Positions 55,142-63,046 of a stretch of DNA of 64,000 nt are shown here, one piece after another. The stretch spans positions 6,633,501 to 6,697,500 of the forward strand of contig NZ_CP116936.1 of the NCBI RefSeq assembly GCF_028475105.1, written 5' to 3'. The notes beneath the pieces are model-generated. The model had not been told where the DNA came from, ran no database searches, and was given only the letters and a program-made list of their open reading frames with translations. The DNA is from Micromonospora sp. LH3U1 (GTDB lineage Bacteria; Actinomycetota; Actinomycetes; Mycobacteriales; Micromonosporaceae). The stretch's first letter is position 1, and each line of letters begins with the position of its first letter. The position numbers were made by a program, and so were the translations under genes.

Positions 55142-56149
55142 GTGAGTGTGCAACCGGGCTGGTACGTCGACCCCGCCGACACTGAGACCCGGCGATACTG
55201 GGACGGCGAAGGTTGGCTCGGTGCGCCCATTCCCGTCGACGCCACCCCGCCGGACGGCCCACCGCCGGTCGAGCCGCCGCCCGCGCCGGTCACCCCGGCC
55301 GCGCCCGCGGTGTCCGCCACTCCCGACCCGGCGTCCGCCGGCCCCACGACCGCAGCACCCGGCTGGCCGCCACACCAGGGCCCACCACCGGAGTACGGCC
55401 CACCACCGGGACACGGCCCGGGCTGGGGACCACAAGCCGGCCCTCCCGGTTGGGGGCCGCAGGGTGGTCCTCCCGGCTGGGCCCCACCGGGTGGACAACC
55501 CGGCTGGGCGCCTCCGGCCGGTCACCCCGGCTGGGCCGTGCGACCGCCCGAGCCGCGACCGCATGGCCTCGCACTGGCCGGCTACGGCCGCCGGTTCGTC
55601 GCCCGGCTGATCGACTTCGGCCTCATCCTCGCGCTGAACGTGGTGGTCAACGGCTGGTTCGTCTGGCGGTTGATCCAGGAGTGGGCGCCGTACTGGGAGG
55701 AGCTCTTCCGGCGTGCGGTGCGGGGCGACAGCTCCACCGAGGGCCTGCCGATGCCCGGCGAGCAGGCTGGGTCTCTCCTGGTGGTGATCCTGCTCATCGC
55801 CACCGCGCTCTGGCTGGCGTACGAGGTGCCCGTCATGGCCGCTGGTGGGCAGACCATCGGCAAGCGGTTGATGCGGATCCGGGCGGTCCCGATCGCCGCT
55901 GACCAGCCGCTGGGCTTCGGCCGGGCGCTGAGTCGGTGGAGCAGCCTGGGCCTGCCGACTCTGCTCTGGTACTGCGGCGGGATCGGTCTGGTGTGGCAAC
56001 TGGTCGTCGCGCTCTCCCCCCTGTTCGACCACCCGCTGCGCCGCGGGCTGCACGACAAGCGCGCGCAGACGGTCGTGGTCGAGGTCCCCAACACCACCGA
56101 CCCCGCCCCCTCGAACGACCGCAACCAGCCCTCGGGAGACACCCCATGA
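55142..56149 (+). CDS. RDD-family membrane protein with WxxD/Pro-rich N-terminal domain
   Basis: A 335-residue protein from the GTG at 55142. It opens with an SCO-type DUF2510-like segment (QPGWYVDPADTETRRYWDGEGW), which is common at the front of actinobacterial membrane proteins. Then comes a Pro/Gly-rich linker with many PGWG/PPGW repeats (about residues 60-140). The RDD domain follows (AGYGRRFVARLIDFGLILALNVVVNGW to GGQTIGKRLMRIRAVPIA). Its stop codon overlaps the start of the next gene (ATGA). Confidence 0.86.
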   Translation: MSVQPGWYVDPADTETRRYWDGEGWLGAPIPVDATPPDGPPPVEPPPAPVTPAAPAVSATPDPASAGPTTAAPGWPPHQGPPPEYGPPPGHGPGWGPQAGPPGWGPQGGPPGWAPPGGQPGWAPPAGHPGWAVRPPEPRPHGLALAGYGRRFVARLIDFGLILALNVVVNGWFVWRLIQEWAPYWEELFRRAVRGDSSTEGLPMPGEQAGSLLVVILLIATALWLAYEVPVMAAGGQTIGKRLMRIRAVPIAADQPLGFGRALSRWSSLGLPTLLWYCGGIGLVWQLVVALSPLFDHPLRRGLHDKRAQTVVVEVPNTTDPAPSNDRNQPSGDTP

Positions 56150-57249
56150 CCGACTCCGGACGTCACCAGCCGGCGCTGCGGCTGACCCGCGCCGACCTGG
56201 ACGCGCTGCCCAACTACGTGCCGGGGCGCAGCCCCGCCGACCTGGCTCGGGAGCTGGGCCTGCCGGAGGCCATCAAGCTGGCCAGCAACGAGGTTCCGTA
56301 CGGGCCGCTGCCGGGCGTGGTGGAGGCGGTCACCGAGGCGATCATGGCCTCGCACCGCTACCCGGACATGGGCGTTGTCGCGCTGCGCGACGCGCTCGCC
56401 GAGCGGTACGGGGTGGACGCCGATCGGATCGCCACCGGCTGCGGGTCGGTGGCGCTCGCCGAGCACCTGGTCCGGGCCACCTGCCTGCCCGGTGACGAGG
56501 TGCTCTACTCGTGGCGGTCGTTCGAGGCGTACCCGATCATTGCGGCGACCAGCGGCGCGACGAGCGTGCGGGTCCCCAACGACGCCGGGCACGGGCACGA
56601 CCTGGCGGCGATGGCCGCCGCCGTGACCGACCGGACCCGGGTGATCCTGGTCTGCAACCCGAACAACCCCACCGGCACGGCGCTGCGCCGGGCCGAGCTG
56701 GACCGGTTCCTCGACGCGGTACCGGACGACGTACTGGTGGTGATCGACGAGGCGTACCGGGAGTTCGTCAACGACCCGGAGGTGCCGGACGGGCTCGACT
56801 ACCTGGACCGGCCCAATGTGGCCGTGCTGCGCACCCTGTCCAAGGCGTGGGGTCTGGCCGGGCTGCGGATCGGCTGGCTGGTTGCCCAGCCGGTGGTGGC
56901 TGCCGCCATCCGCAAGGTGGCGACCCCGTTCTCCACCAGCACGGCAGCCCAGGCCGGGGCGCTCGCCGCACTGACCCAGGCGGCCGAGATGGAACGCCGC
57001 TGCGCGCTGGTCGTCGCCGAGCGGGACCGGGTCACCGAGGCGCTGCGCAAGTTCGTGCCGGATCTGCCGACCAGCCAGGCCAACTTCGTCTGGCTGCCGC
57101 TGGCCGACCGAGCCGTGGCGTTCGGCAAGGCGTGCGAGGCGCGCGGGGTGATCGTGCGGCCGTTCGCCGGGGACGGGGTCCGGGTCACCATCGGCACGTC
57201 CGCCGAGAACGATGCCTTCCTGGCAGCAGCGGAGGCGGCGCTGGCCTGA
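56146..57249 (+). CDS. pat: Aromatic amino acid aminotransferase, Pat-type (HisC-like)
   Basis: A 367-residue protein from the ATG at 56146, which overlaps the previous stop by four bases (ATGA). The PLP lysine lies in TLSKAWGLAGLRIG; substrate and cofactor contacts include ASNEVPYGPLP, CNPNNPTGTA and SQANFVWLPL. It looks most like mycobacterial Pat, which transaminates aromatic keto acids, rather than a histidine biosynthesis HisC. In this context it would make 4-hydroxyphenylpyruvate from tyrosine for HppD. Involvement in histidine synthesis is not excluded, but no his genes are nearby. Confidence 0.85.
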   Translation: MTDSGRHQPALRLTRADLDALPNYVPGRSPADLARELGLPEAIKLASNEVPYGPLPGVVEAVTEAIMASHRYPDMGVVALRDALAERYGVDADRIATGCGSVALAEHLVRATCLPGDEVLYSWRSFEAYPIIAATSGATSVRVPNDAGHGHDLAAMAAAVTDRTRVILVCNPNNPTGTALRRAELDRFLDAVPDDVLVVIDEAYREFVNDPEVPDGLDYLDRPNVAVLRTLSKAWGLAGLRIGWLVAQPVVAAAIRKVATPFSTSTAAQAGALAALTQAAEMERRCALVVAERDRVTEALRKFVPDLPTSQANFVWLPLADRAVAFGKACEARGVIVRPFAGDGVRVTIGTSAENDAFLAAAEAALA

Positions 57250-57392
57250 CGGACGTAAGCGCCATTTTGTCTGCAATCCGACACCGATGGCCCTTTGTCC
57301 GATCCTGCGTACTTTGTGCCCTACTTTCCGAAGTAGCCGGACGTGCCGTGGACGCACGCCGGCTCGCCTTCGAGAAAACGGGGTAACGAACA

Positions 57393-57947
57393 GTGCGTAC
57401 TGCCAAGATCTGTCTCGCCGGAGCGGCCGCCGCCGCGATGGTGGGTTTCCTCGCGGCGCCGGCCGCCGCCGACCCCACCGACACCACGGCCACCACCTTC
57501 GAGGTGCTCGCCGGCACCCTTGACATCGTCGCGCCAACCAACGCCGACCTGGGCGACGGCGCTCCCGGTGGGACCATCACCGGCCAACTCGGCACGGTGA
57601 CCGTCACCGACTCCCGGGCGTCCGACAACGCCTCCTGGGCGGCCACGGTGACGGCGACGGTCTTCCAGACCGGCGGTAGCTCACCGCCCGAGACGGTCCT
57701 CCCGGAGGAGATCGACTACTGGTCCGGCCCGGCGACGGCGACCACCGGCGACGGCACCTTCACGCCGGGGCAGGTCGCCGCCGGCGACGCGGCGCCGCTG
57801 TCCAGCGTCACCCCGCTCACCGCGTTCACCCACAGTGGCGGCACCGGCGGCAACACCGCCGCCTGGAACCCCACCCTGGTGGTCAACGTCCCGCTGGACA
57901 GCATCGCGGGCATCTACACCGGCACGGTGACGCATTCGGTGGCGTAG
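57393..57947 (+). CDS. Secreted WxL-like surface protein
   Basis: A 184-residue protein from the GTG at 57393, with signal peptide (MRTAKICLAGAAAAAMVGFLAAPAAA). The mature part is rich in Thr/Gly/Ala, cysteine-free, and resembles WxL-type wall-binding domains: TITGQLGTVTVTDSRASDNASWAATVTATVF, then IDYWSGPAT and TAAWNPTLVVNVPLDSIAGIYTGTVTHSV. WxL proteins attach noncovalently to the cell wall and are encoded with DUF916 partners in Firmicutes; the same pair appears here. The exact WxL motif is not obvious, so I call it WxL-like. Confidence 0.75.
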   Translation: MRTAKICLAGAAAAAMVGFLAAPAAADPTDTTATTFEVLAGTLDIVAPTNADLGDGAPGGTITGQLGTVTVTDSRASDNASWAATVTATVFQTGGSSPPETVLPEEIDYWSGPATATTGDGTFTPGQVAAGDAAPLSSVTPLTAFTHSGGTGGNTAAWNPTLVVNVPLDSIAGIYTGTVTHSVA

Positions 57948-58998
57948 CCCCCGGGGGCGGTCGACCATCGCGGTCGCGCTCGCCCTGTTCTGCCTCGCCG
58001 GTCCGGGTCTCTCGACCCGGGCCGGCGCGGTCGAACCGGATGCGGGGTCGGACGAGGGCAGCATCGGGATCCGGTTGCTGGAAGCCCCGACCGACCGCCG
58101 CACTGACCCCCGGGCGCTGCGCTACATCGTCGACCACCTACCGCCGGGCACCACCATCAAGCGACAACTGCTGATCGCCAATCGCACCGCCGAGACCCGC
58201 CGCATCGACGTGTACCCGGCGGCGGCGACCCTGGACGATTCGGAGTTCCGGTTCGGCGAGGGCCGCGCGGCCAACGAGCTGACGTCCTGGATCACCCTCG
58301 ACCACACCACTGTGAAGGTGGAGCCGTGGGGCGAGGCCCGGGTCCGAGCGACCATCGCGGTGCCGCCGGCCGCCTCACGCGGCGAGCGGTACGGGGTGCT
58401 CTGGGCATCCGCCACCTCGGCGGACCGGGCCGGCGGGCAGGTCACCCAGGTCCACCGGGTCGGAGTCCGGACGTACCTCGACGTCGGGCCCGGCGGCGAA
58501 CCAGCTTCCGACTTCTCGATCGGTGAGTTACGCCCGGCTCGCAGCCCTGAGGGCGAGCCATCGCTGACCATCCAGGTCAGCAACACCGGGGGCCGTGCCA
58601 TCGACCTCTCCGGCGCGGTCACCCTCACCGACGGACCGGCCGGCAGCCGAGCCGGCCCGTTCCCGGTCGGGCAGGGCGTCACGCTACCGCCGGGTGACTC
58701 CGGGCAGGTCGTCGCCCGGCTCCCCGTCGAGTTGCCGAACGGGCCGTGGAAGGTCGAGGTGAACCTGGAGAGTGGGTTGGTGAAGCGGAGCATCACCGCG
58801 CAGATCCAGTTCCCCGACGCGGGTCAGGTCGGAAAGCGGGGCAGCGTCGTCTCCCGGATCACCTCCGGCTGGGTCCTGGGGGCGGTCGTCACGGGCCTGC
58901 TGCTGGTCACCGGCCTCGCGGTGCTGGCCCGCCGATCCCGTCAGACCGGTCGGCCTCCCACCGGCAGGCCGCGGGAACGGATCCCGGCCGGACGCTGA
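57934..58998 (+). CDS. DUF916 (WxL-partner) membrane protein with no canonical start codon
   Basis: The DUF916 domain starts at GSIGIRLLEAPTD and includes YIVDHLPPGTTIKRQLLIANRT and FGEGRAANELTSWITL; a C-terminal membrane helix (VLGAVVTGLLLVTGLAVLAR) and basic tail follow. A TTG at 58075 would cut into the domain and leave no signal peptide. The frame stays open back to a TGA at 57928, and between 57931 and 58000 it encodes a good signal peptide (RIRWRSPRGRSTIAVALALF to LSTRAGA). The only start-like codon ahead of that signal is an ATT at 57934, inside the end of the upstream gene. I use that coordinate; the alternative is a sequencing or evolutionary frameshift. Length would be 354 residues. 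Confidence 0.6.
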   Translation: MRWRSPRGRSTIAVALALFCLAGPGLSTRAGAVEPDAGSDEGSIGIRLLEAPTDRRTDPRALRYIVDHLPPGTTIKRQLLIANRTAETRRIDVYPAAATLDDSEFRFGEGRAANELTSWITLDHTTVKVEPWGEARVRATIAVPPAASRGERYGVLWASATSADRAGGQVTQVHRVGVRTYLDVGPGGEPASDFSIGELRPARSPEGEPSLTIQVSNTGGRAIDLSGAVTLTDGPAGSRAGPFPVGQGVTLPPGDSGQVVARLPVELPNGPWKVEVNLESGLVKRSITAQIQFPDAGQVGKRGSVVSRITSGWVLGAVVTGLLLVTGLAVLARRSRQTGRPPTGRPRERIPAGR

Positions 58999-59008
58999 CG
59001 CCCCGCTG

Positions 59009-59049
59009 GCGGGCGTACGTCGGGGCGGGCGTACGTCGGGGCGTACGTC
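59009..59049. repeat. Short repeats between convergent surface-protein genes
   Basis: GGCGGGCGTACGTCGGGG occurs twice in a row from about 59010, with a third partial GGGGCGTACGTC near 59038. It lies in the 49-bp gap where the DUF916 and LPVTG genes converge, and could form a weak bidirectional terminator (GTACGTC/GACGTAC-like arms). Confidence 0.5.
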
Positions 59050-59392
59050 AGACCGGCCGGCGGCGGCGGGCGGCGAGCCAACCAACGAAGAGCAGGGCCC
59101 CGCCCAGCCCGGCGAGCAGCAGCGCCGACCCGCCCGAACCGGTGACCGGCAACTGACCACCGTGGCTGGGCGTGGGCTCGGGTGGTGTCGGCGTGGGTGG
59201 CGTCGGTGTGGGCGTCGACGCCGGCACGATCTCGAAGGTGACGCCGTCGTCCGTCGACGGCTCGGCCCAGACGACGCTGAGCCCGCGCGCCGATGCGGAG
59301 TCGGCGGTCAGCACCGGCGAGACAAACAGCGCGAGGCTCGCGGTCGCGGCAAGCGCGCCGCCCACGAGGTGGTTGGCTGCTGTCCTACCCAT
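59048..59392 (-). CDS. LPVTG-anchored small surface protein
   Basis: A 114-residue protein from the ATG at 59392, with GGAAGGGG upstream. It has a signal peptide (AANHLVGGALAATASLALFVSPVLTADSASA), a short spacer with Pro/Thr repeats (TPTPTPPTPTPPEPTPSHG) and a sortase signal: LPVTG, hydrophobic helix (SALLLAGLGGALLFVGWLAA) and RRRR tail. A sortase would attach it to peptidoglycan. The exposed part is only about 50 residues, so it may be a spacer-like or anchor protein. No sortase gene is in the window. Confidence 0.85.
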   Translation of the reverse strand: MGRTAANHLVGGALAATASLALFVSPVLTADSASARGLSVVWAEPSTDDGVTFEIVPASTPTPTPPTPTPPEPTPSHGGQLPVTGSGGSALLLAGLGGALLFVGWLAARRRRPV

Positions 59393-59493
59393 GCGCCGAC
59401 CCCTTCCACTGGAAACCTGAACCGTGAGAAACATACCCTTTCTGGACAAAGGGTATGGACGGGTCGAGTTACCACGTGCCGAACACGCCACGA

Positions 59494-60750
59494 TCAGGTG
59501 GCGGCCAGGATCACCGCCTCGGAGGTCAGGTAGTAGCGCTGGTCGTCCCCGTTCGGGTCGACCGGCTTGCGGAGACGTTCGACCGCGAGGTAGCCGTCCT
59601 CAGCTGCCACCGCACCAGGTGCCCAGCCCGTCCCATCCGACCCGACGTTGAGCGAGAAGCGGGACAGCTGCGCCCCGGTCGCCGGGTCCAGCGTCACCAG
59701 ATCGTTCTCCTCGGTCAGCAGGTGCACCCGGCCAGGCTGTGCGGCCAACACCCGTGCCGCGCCCAGATCCGCGGACCGCCACAGCTCGGTGCCCGTACGC
59801 GCCGACCGACCCACCGCCACCCCGTCGAACACGACGACCGCCTGCTCGCCGACCAGCGTGGCGCCGGCCGGATCGAGCGCGGGGGCGGCAACCGGCTCGC
59901 CGGCACTCAGCAACCAACCCCGGCCACCCGCGTCGCCCGGACCGGCGGTCCGCAGGGCCAGACAGTCCGACCGGCCGGTACGACAGCCGAGCGGAGTCAC
60001 CACCAACTCGTCCGGAGCATCCGGCGGTCGCCAGCGCTCGCGCACCGCACCAGTCGCCGCGTCCCGGAACTCGACCGTGGCCGGCGCGGTGCAGGTGTCC
60101 AGACCAATCAGCTGCCCGGAGGCGGTGGTACCGACGTCGCTGCGGCAACTGCCGGGCAGGTCGACCCGCCACAGCTCCCGACCGCCACTCAACTCGACCC
60201 CACGCGCCTGGGCGTCCCCGGTGACGACCAGCACCGTTCGGCCGTCCGGGAGGTCGGTGAGCTGGAGCCCGCGCGGGTCCCAGACGGTGGTCGCACGGGT
60301 ACGCCGCTGCACCGCCCCACTCGCGGCGGGTTCCGGGCCGTCGGTTCTCCAGAGCACCCGGCCGGTCGGCGCGGCGAGTGCGACGAGTTGGCCATCGGAC
60401 CACCGGCTGACCACCGTGCTGCCGCTGGCCACGACCCCGGTCAGTTCCGCAGGCCAGCGCCGGTACGACCAGTACGGGGTGGTCCGGTGCCGCCCGTCGA
60501 CCGGGCGGTCGGCGTAGACCTGGCGGTGTGCGGCGTACACCCGCAGCCTGGCGTCCGCGATCAGCGGGGCGACCGGCAGCCGACCGACCACTCCGGCAGC
60601 CGGTCGGGCCGGGGCCGGGTAGTCGGCCCGCGCCACCGTGCTCACCTCTGCCGGCGCGAGCACCCGGTGGACGATGACCGCGACGGCCGCGATCGCGAGC
60701 ACTGCCGCGACCGCCATCACGAGCCGTCGCCGGCCCCTCGGGAACCCCAT
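59494..60750 (-). CDS. Membrane-anchored PQQ-like beta-propeller protein
   Basis: A 418-residue protein with an ATG start, a basic cytosolic start (MGFPRGRRRLVMAVAAVLAIAAVAVIV) and one membrane helix. The outer part has propeller blades such as APTGRVLWRTDG, SGGRELWRVDLP, DAATGAVRERWRP and DPATGAQLSRFSL. Several cysteine pairs (GSCRSD, DTCTAP, GCRTGRSDC) suggest disulfides. The architecture parallels the protein at 50971-52443. The role is unknown; both could be envelope scaffolds. Confidence 0.85.
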   Translation of the reverse strand: MGFPRGRRRLVMAVAAVLAIAAVAVIVHRVLAPAEVSTVARADYPAPARPAAGVVGRLPVAPLIADARLRVYAAHRQVYADRPVDGRHRTTPYWSYRRWPAELTGVVASGSTVVSRWSDGQLVALAAPTGRVLWRTDGPEPAASGAVQRRTRATTVWDPRGLQLTDLPDGRTVLVVTGDAQARGVELSGGRELWRVDLPGSCRSDVGTTASGQLIGLDTCTAPATVEFRDAATGAVRERWRPPDAPDELVVTPLGCRTGRSDCLALRTAGPGDAGGRGWLLSAGEPVAAPALDPAGATLVGEQAVVVFDGVAVGRSARTGTELWRSADLGAARVLAAQPGRVHLLTEENDLVTLDPATGAQLSRFSLNVGSDGTGWAPGAVAAEDGYLAVERLRKPVDPNGDDQRYYLTSEAVILAAT

Positions 60751-60840
60751 GCCGCACCTCCGCCCGGCACCCTACCCAGCGGAACCGGCCACACCCCGCT
60801 CAGGTCGCGCGCCGCGGAGGGCGCAGTGACCGGCAGGGGC

Positions 60841-61323
60841 TCAGGCGGCTTCGACGGAGCCGATGGCACCGGCGGCGATGGCCAGGTCGGCGAGATCACG
60901 CCGGAGCGCCACCTCGACCGCCCGCGCGGCGAGCCCGCCGAGGAGTAGCGCCACCACCCGACCGTACGGGGCGGTCGGCACCGCCTCCTGGGTGACGGTG
61001 ATCGCCGTGCAACCTCGACGGCGACGCCGGACCGGCCGCAGGCTCCAGGTGATCCGGTAATCCACGCCGGCACCGGAGGAACAGAGCACCAGCCGCTGCG
61101 GGGCGAGCGCCTCCACCACCAGGAACTCCTCGGTCAGCGTGCCGCCGCCCGGCTGGGCGCGCTCCTCACGCCAGGCCGTGCCCGGCCCGAACGGACCTGG
61201 GGTGAGCACTTCGATCGGGCCGGCTCCGGTCAGCCGGGCCGCGCGGCCGGGCAGGTCGGTCAGCAGACGCCAGACATCGACAGCGTGCGCCTCGATGAAC
61301 CCGGTAACCGCCACCGTCGACAT
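60841..61323 (-). CDS. SRPBCC-family (START-like) protein
   Basis: A 160-residue protein from the ATG at 61323, preceded by GGGAGGGTGTC. It has the polyketide-cyclase/SRPBCC pattern: STVAVTGFIEAHAVDVWRLLTDLPGRAAR, FGPGTAWREER and an internal strand-rich middle, ending in a long helix (VALLLGGLAARAVEVALRRDLADLA). Such proteins bind lipids or hydrophobic ligands or cyclise polyketides. No polyketide genes are adjacent. Confidence 0.82.
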   Translation of the reverse strand: MSTVAVTGFIEAHAVDVWRLLTDLPGRAARLTGAGPIEVLTPGPFGPGTAWREERAQPGGGTLTEEFLVVEALAPQRLVLCSSGAGVDYRITWSLRPVRRRRRGCTAITVTQEAVPTAPYGRVVALLLGGLAARAVEVALRRDLADLAIAAGAIGSVEAA

Positions 61324-61427
61324 GACACCCTCCCGTGTGCCCGACGGTACGCGGAGTGAGGGCCGGGCGTGGCCCCCGGGACGGAATTTCCTCCAGCCGA
61401 AGGCCACGCTGTCCGATCAGGCGATGG

Positions 61428-61456
61428 CTCGGCACCGGTCGTCGACCGGTGCCGAG
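61428..61456 (-). terminator. Perfect 13-bp hairpin downstream of the solo DUF397 gene
   Basis: CTCGGCACCGGTC (61428-61440) pairs exactly with GACCGGTGCCGAG (61444-61456) over GTC. On the minus strand it begins eight bases after the DUF397 stop and lies 104 bases before the SRPBCC start. The three-base loop is tight, and there is no T-run. Confidence 0.6.
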
Positions 61457-61463
61457 GCACCGG

Positions 61464-61673
61464 TCAGTGTTCGAAGCGACCGGCCCGAATCGCGCCGATG
61501 AACGCTGTCCACCCCGGCGGGCTGACCGCGAGCGTGGGGCCGGCCTGGTCCTTGGAGTCGCGGATCGCGACCAGACCCTGGACATCGACCAGGTTGTCCG
61601 CCACTTCCACGCAGAGCCCCTGGTCGTTCGAGCGGCTACTGGTACGCCATACCGCGCCCGTAAGATCGTGCAT
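61464..61673 (-). CDS. Solo DUF397 small protein
   Basis: A 69-residue protein from the ATG at 61673, with GGAGGTAA six bases upstream, an unusually strong site. It has DUF397 blocks WRTSSRSNDQGLCVEVADN and AIRDSKDQAGPTLAV. Unlike the pair at 43 kb, no helix-turn-helix gene is attached: its upstream neighbour on the same strand is fahA. Its partner, if any, must be encoded elsewhere. Confidence 0.9.
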   Translation of the reverse strand: MHDLTGAVWRTSSRSNDQGLCVEVADNLVDVQGLVAIRDSKDQAGPTLAVSPPGWTAFIGAIRAGRFEH

Positions 61674-61849
61674 CGTCGTTACCTCCGTGTGCGATGAGAT
61701 ACCCCACCGCTGGCAGCCGGGCATGGCCCGGTGCCGGATCGCGCGGCGAGGCAACGGAATCCGGACGATCAACGGGTCAACCAGGGCCGGCGATCGCACA
61801 GCCGGTGCGATCACGGGTCCCATGGACGAGACGGATGGAACGTGCCCGC

Positions 61850-63046
61850 TCAGCGGGCCGGGCGAACCGTGCCGGTGACCTCGCCGAGGGCGATGGTGGT
61901 GCCGTCCGGGCCAGGAGCGGTGGCGGTGATCGTCACCGTGTCGCCGTCGGCGAGGAAGGTGCGGTTCTCGTCACCCACCTTGACCGGCTCGGCCCCGCCC
62001 CAGGTCAGCTCCAGGAACGAGCCGACCTGCGATCGGTCCGGGCCGGAGACGGTGCCGGAGGCGTACAGGTCGCCGGTGCGCAGTGACGCGCCGTTGACGG
62101 TGAGGTGCGCCAACTGCTGTGCCGGCGTCCAGTACATGGTGGCGAACGGAGGCTCGCTGACCCGCTCGCCGTTCCACTCGACCGCCAGTCGGAGGTCCAG
62201 GCCCAGGTGCGGCACGTCCCGCAGGTAGTCGACCACCGGCGGGTCCTGGTCGGGGGCCGGCACGAAGGCAGCGCCGAGCGCGTCCAGCGGCGTCACCCAG
62301 GCCGAAACCGAGGTGGCGAAGGACTTTCCGAGGAACGGGCCGAGTGGTTGGTACTCCCAGGCCTGGATGTCCCGGGCCGACCAGTCGTTGACCAGCACCA
62401 CGCCGAACACGTGGTCGGCGAAGTCGTCGACGGACACCCGATCGCCCAGTGAACTGGGTACGCCCACCACGAAGCCGACCTCGGCCTCGATGTCGAGGCG
62501 TACCGATGGGCCCGTGACCGGGCCCTCGGCGGAGGCACGCTGCCCGGTCGGCCGGATCACCGGCGTGCCGGAGACGACCACCGTGCCGGCCCGCCCGTGG
62601 TAGCCGATCGGCAGGTGCTTCCAGTTGGGCAGCAGCGGTGGCTGGCCGGGGCGGAAGATCTGCCCGACGTTCGACGCGTGGTGCTCCGAGGAGTAGAAGT
62701 CGACGTAGTCGGCCACCTCGATCGGGAGCAGCAGCTCCACGTCGTCGAGGGGCACCAGCAGCGGCTCCACCGCGGCCCGGTGCGCCGGGTCGGTCAGCAG
62801 CTCGGTGATCCGCTGCCGCACCGCCATCCACTGCGGACGACCCAGCGCCATGAAGTCGTTGAGGGTCGGCCGGCACAGCGCACCGGCGGCCAGCACCAGC
62901 TCGGCGGCCTCCGCCGCAGCCAGGTCGAACACCCATGACCCGATCCGTACGCCGATCCGCGACGGACCCCCGTCGGACCGGAACACCCCGTACGGCAGGT
63001 TCGTCACCCCGTACGGCGAACCGTCAACGCCGGTCACCCAGGTCAT
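61850..63046 (-). CDS. fahA: Fumarylacetoacetase
   Basis: A 398-residue protein from the ATG at 63046. The metal and active-site blocks are recognisable: VDFYSSEHHASNVGQIF, the DIEAEVGFVVG loop, and VVLVNDWSARDIQAWEYQPLGPFLGKSF. FAH-type enzymes cleave fumarylacetoacetate to fumarate and acetoacetate, the last step of tyrosine breakdown. Its start overlaps the stop of the next upstream gene by four bases (ATGA), so it is the second gene of a coupled operon. Confidence 0.95.
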   Translation of the reverse strand: MTWVTGVDGSPYGVTNLPYGVFRSDGGPSRIGVRIGSWVFDLAAAEAAELVLAAGALCRPTLNDFMALGRPQWMAVRQRITELLTDPAHRAAVEPLLVPLDDVELLLPIEVADYVDFYSSEHHASNVGQIFRPGQPPLLPNWKHLPIGYHGRAGTVVVSGTPVIRPTGQRASAEGPVTGPSVRLDIEAEVGFVVGVPSSLGDRVSVDDFADHVFGVVLVNDWSARDIQAWEYQPLGPFLGKSFATSVSAWVTPLDALGAAFVPAPDQDPPVVDYLRDVPHLGLDLRLAVEWNGERVSEPPFATMYWTPAQQLAHLTVNGASLRTGDLYASGTVSGPDRSQVGSFLELTWGGAEPVKVGDENRTFLADGDTVTITATAPGPDGTTIALGEVTGTVRPAR

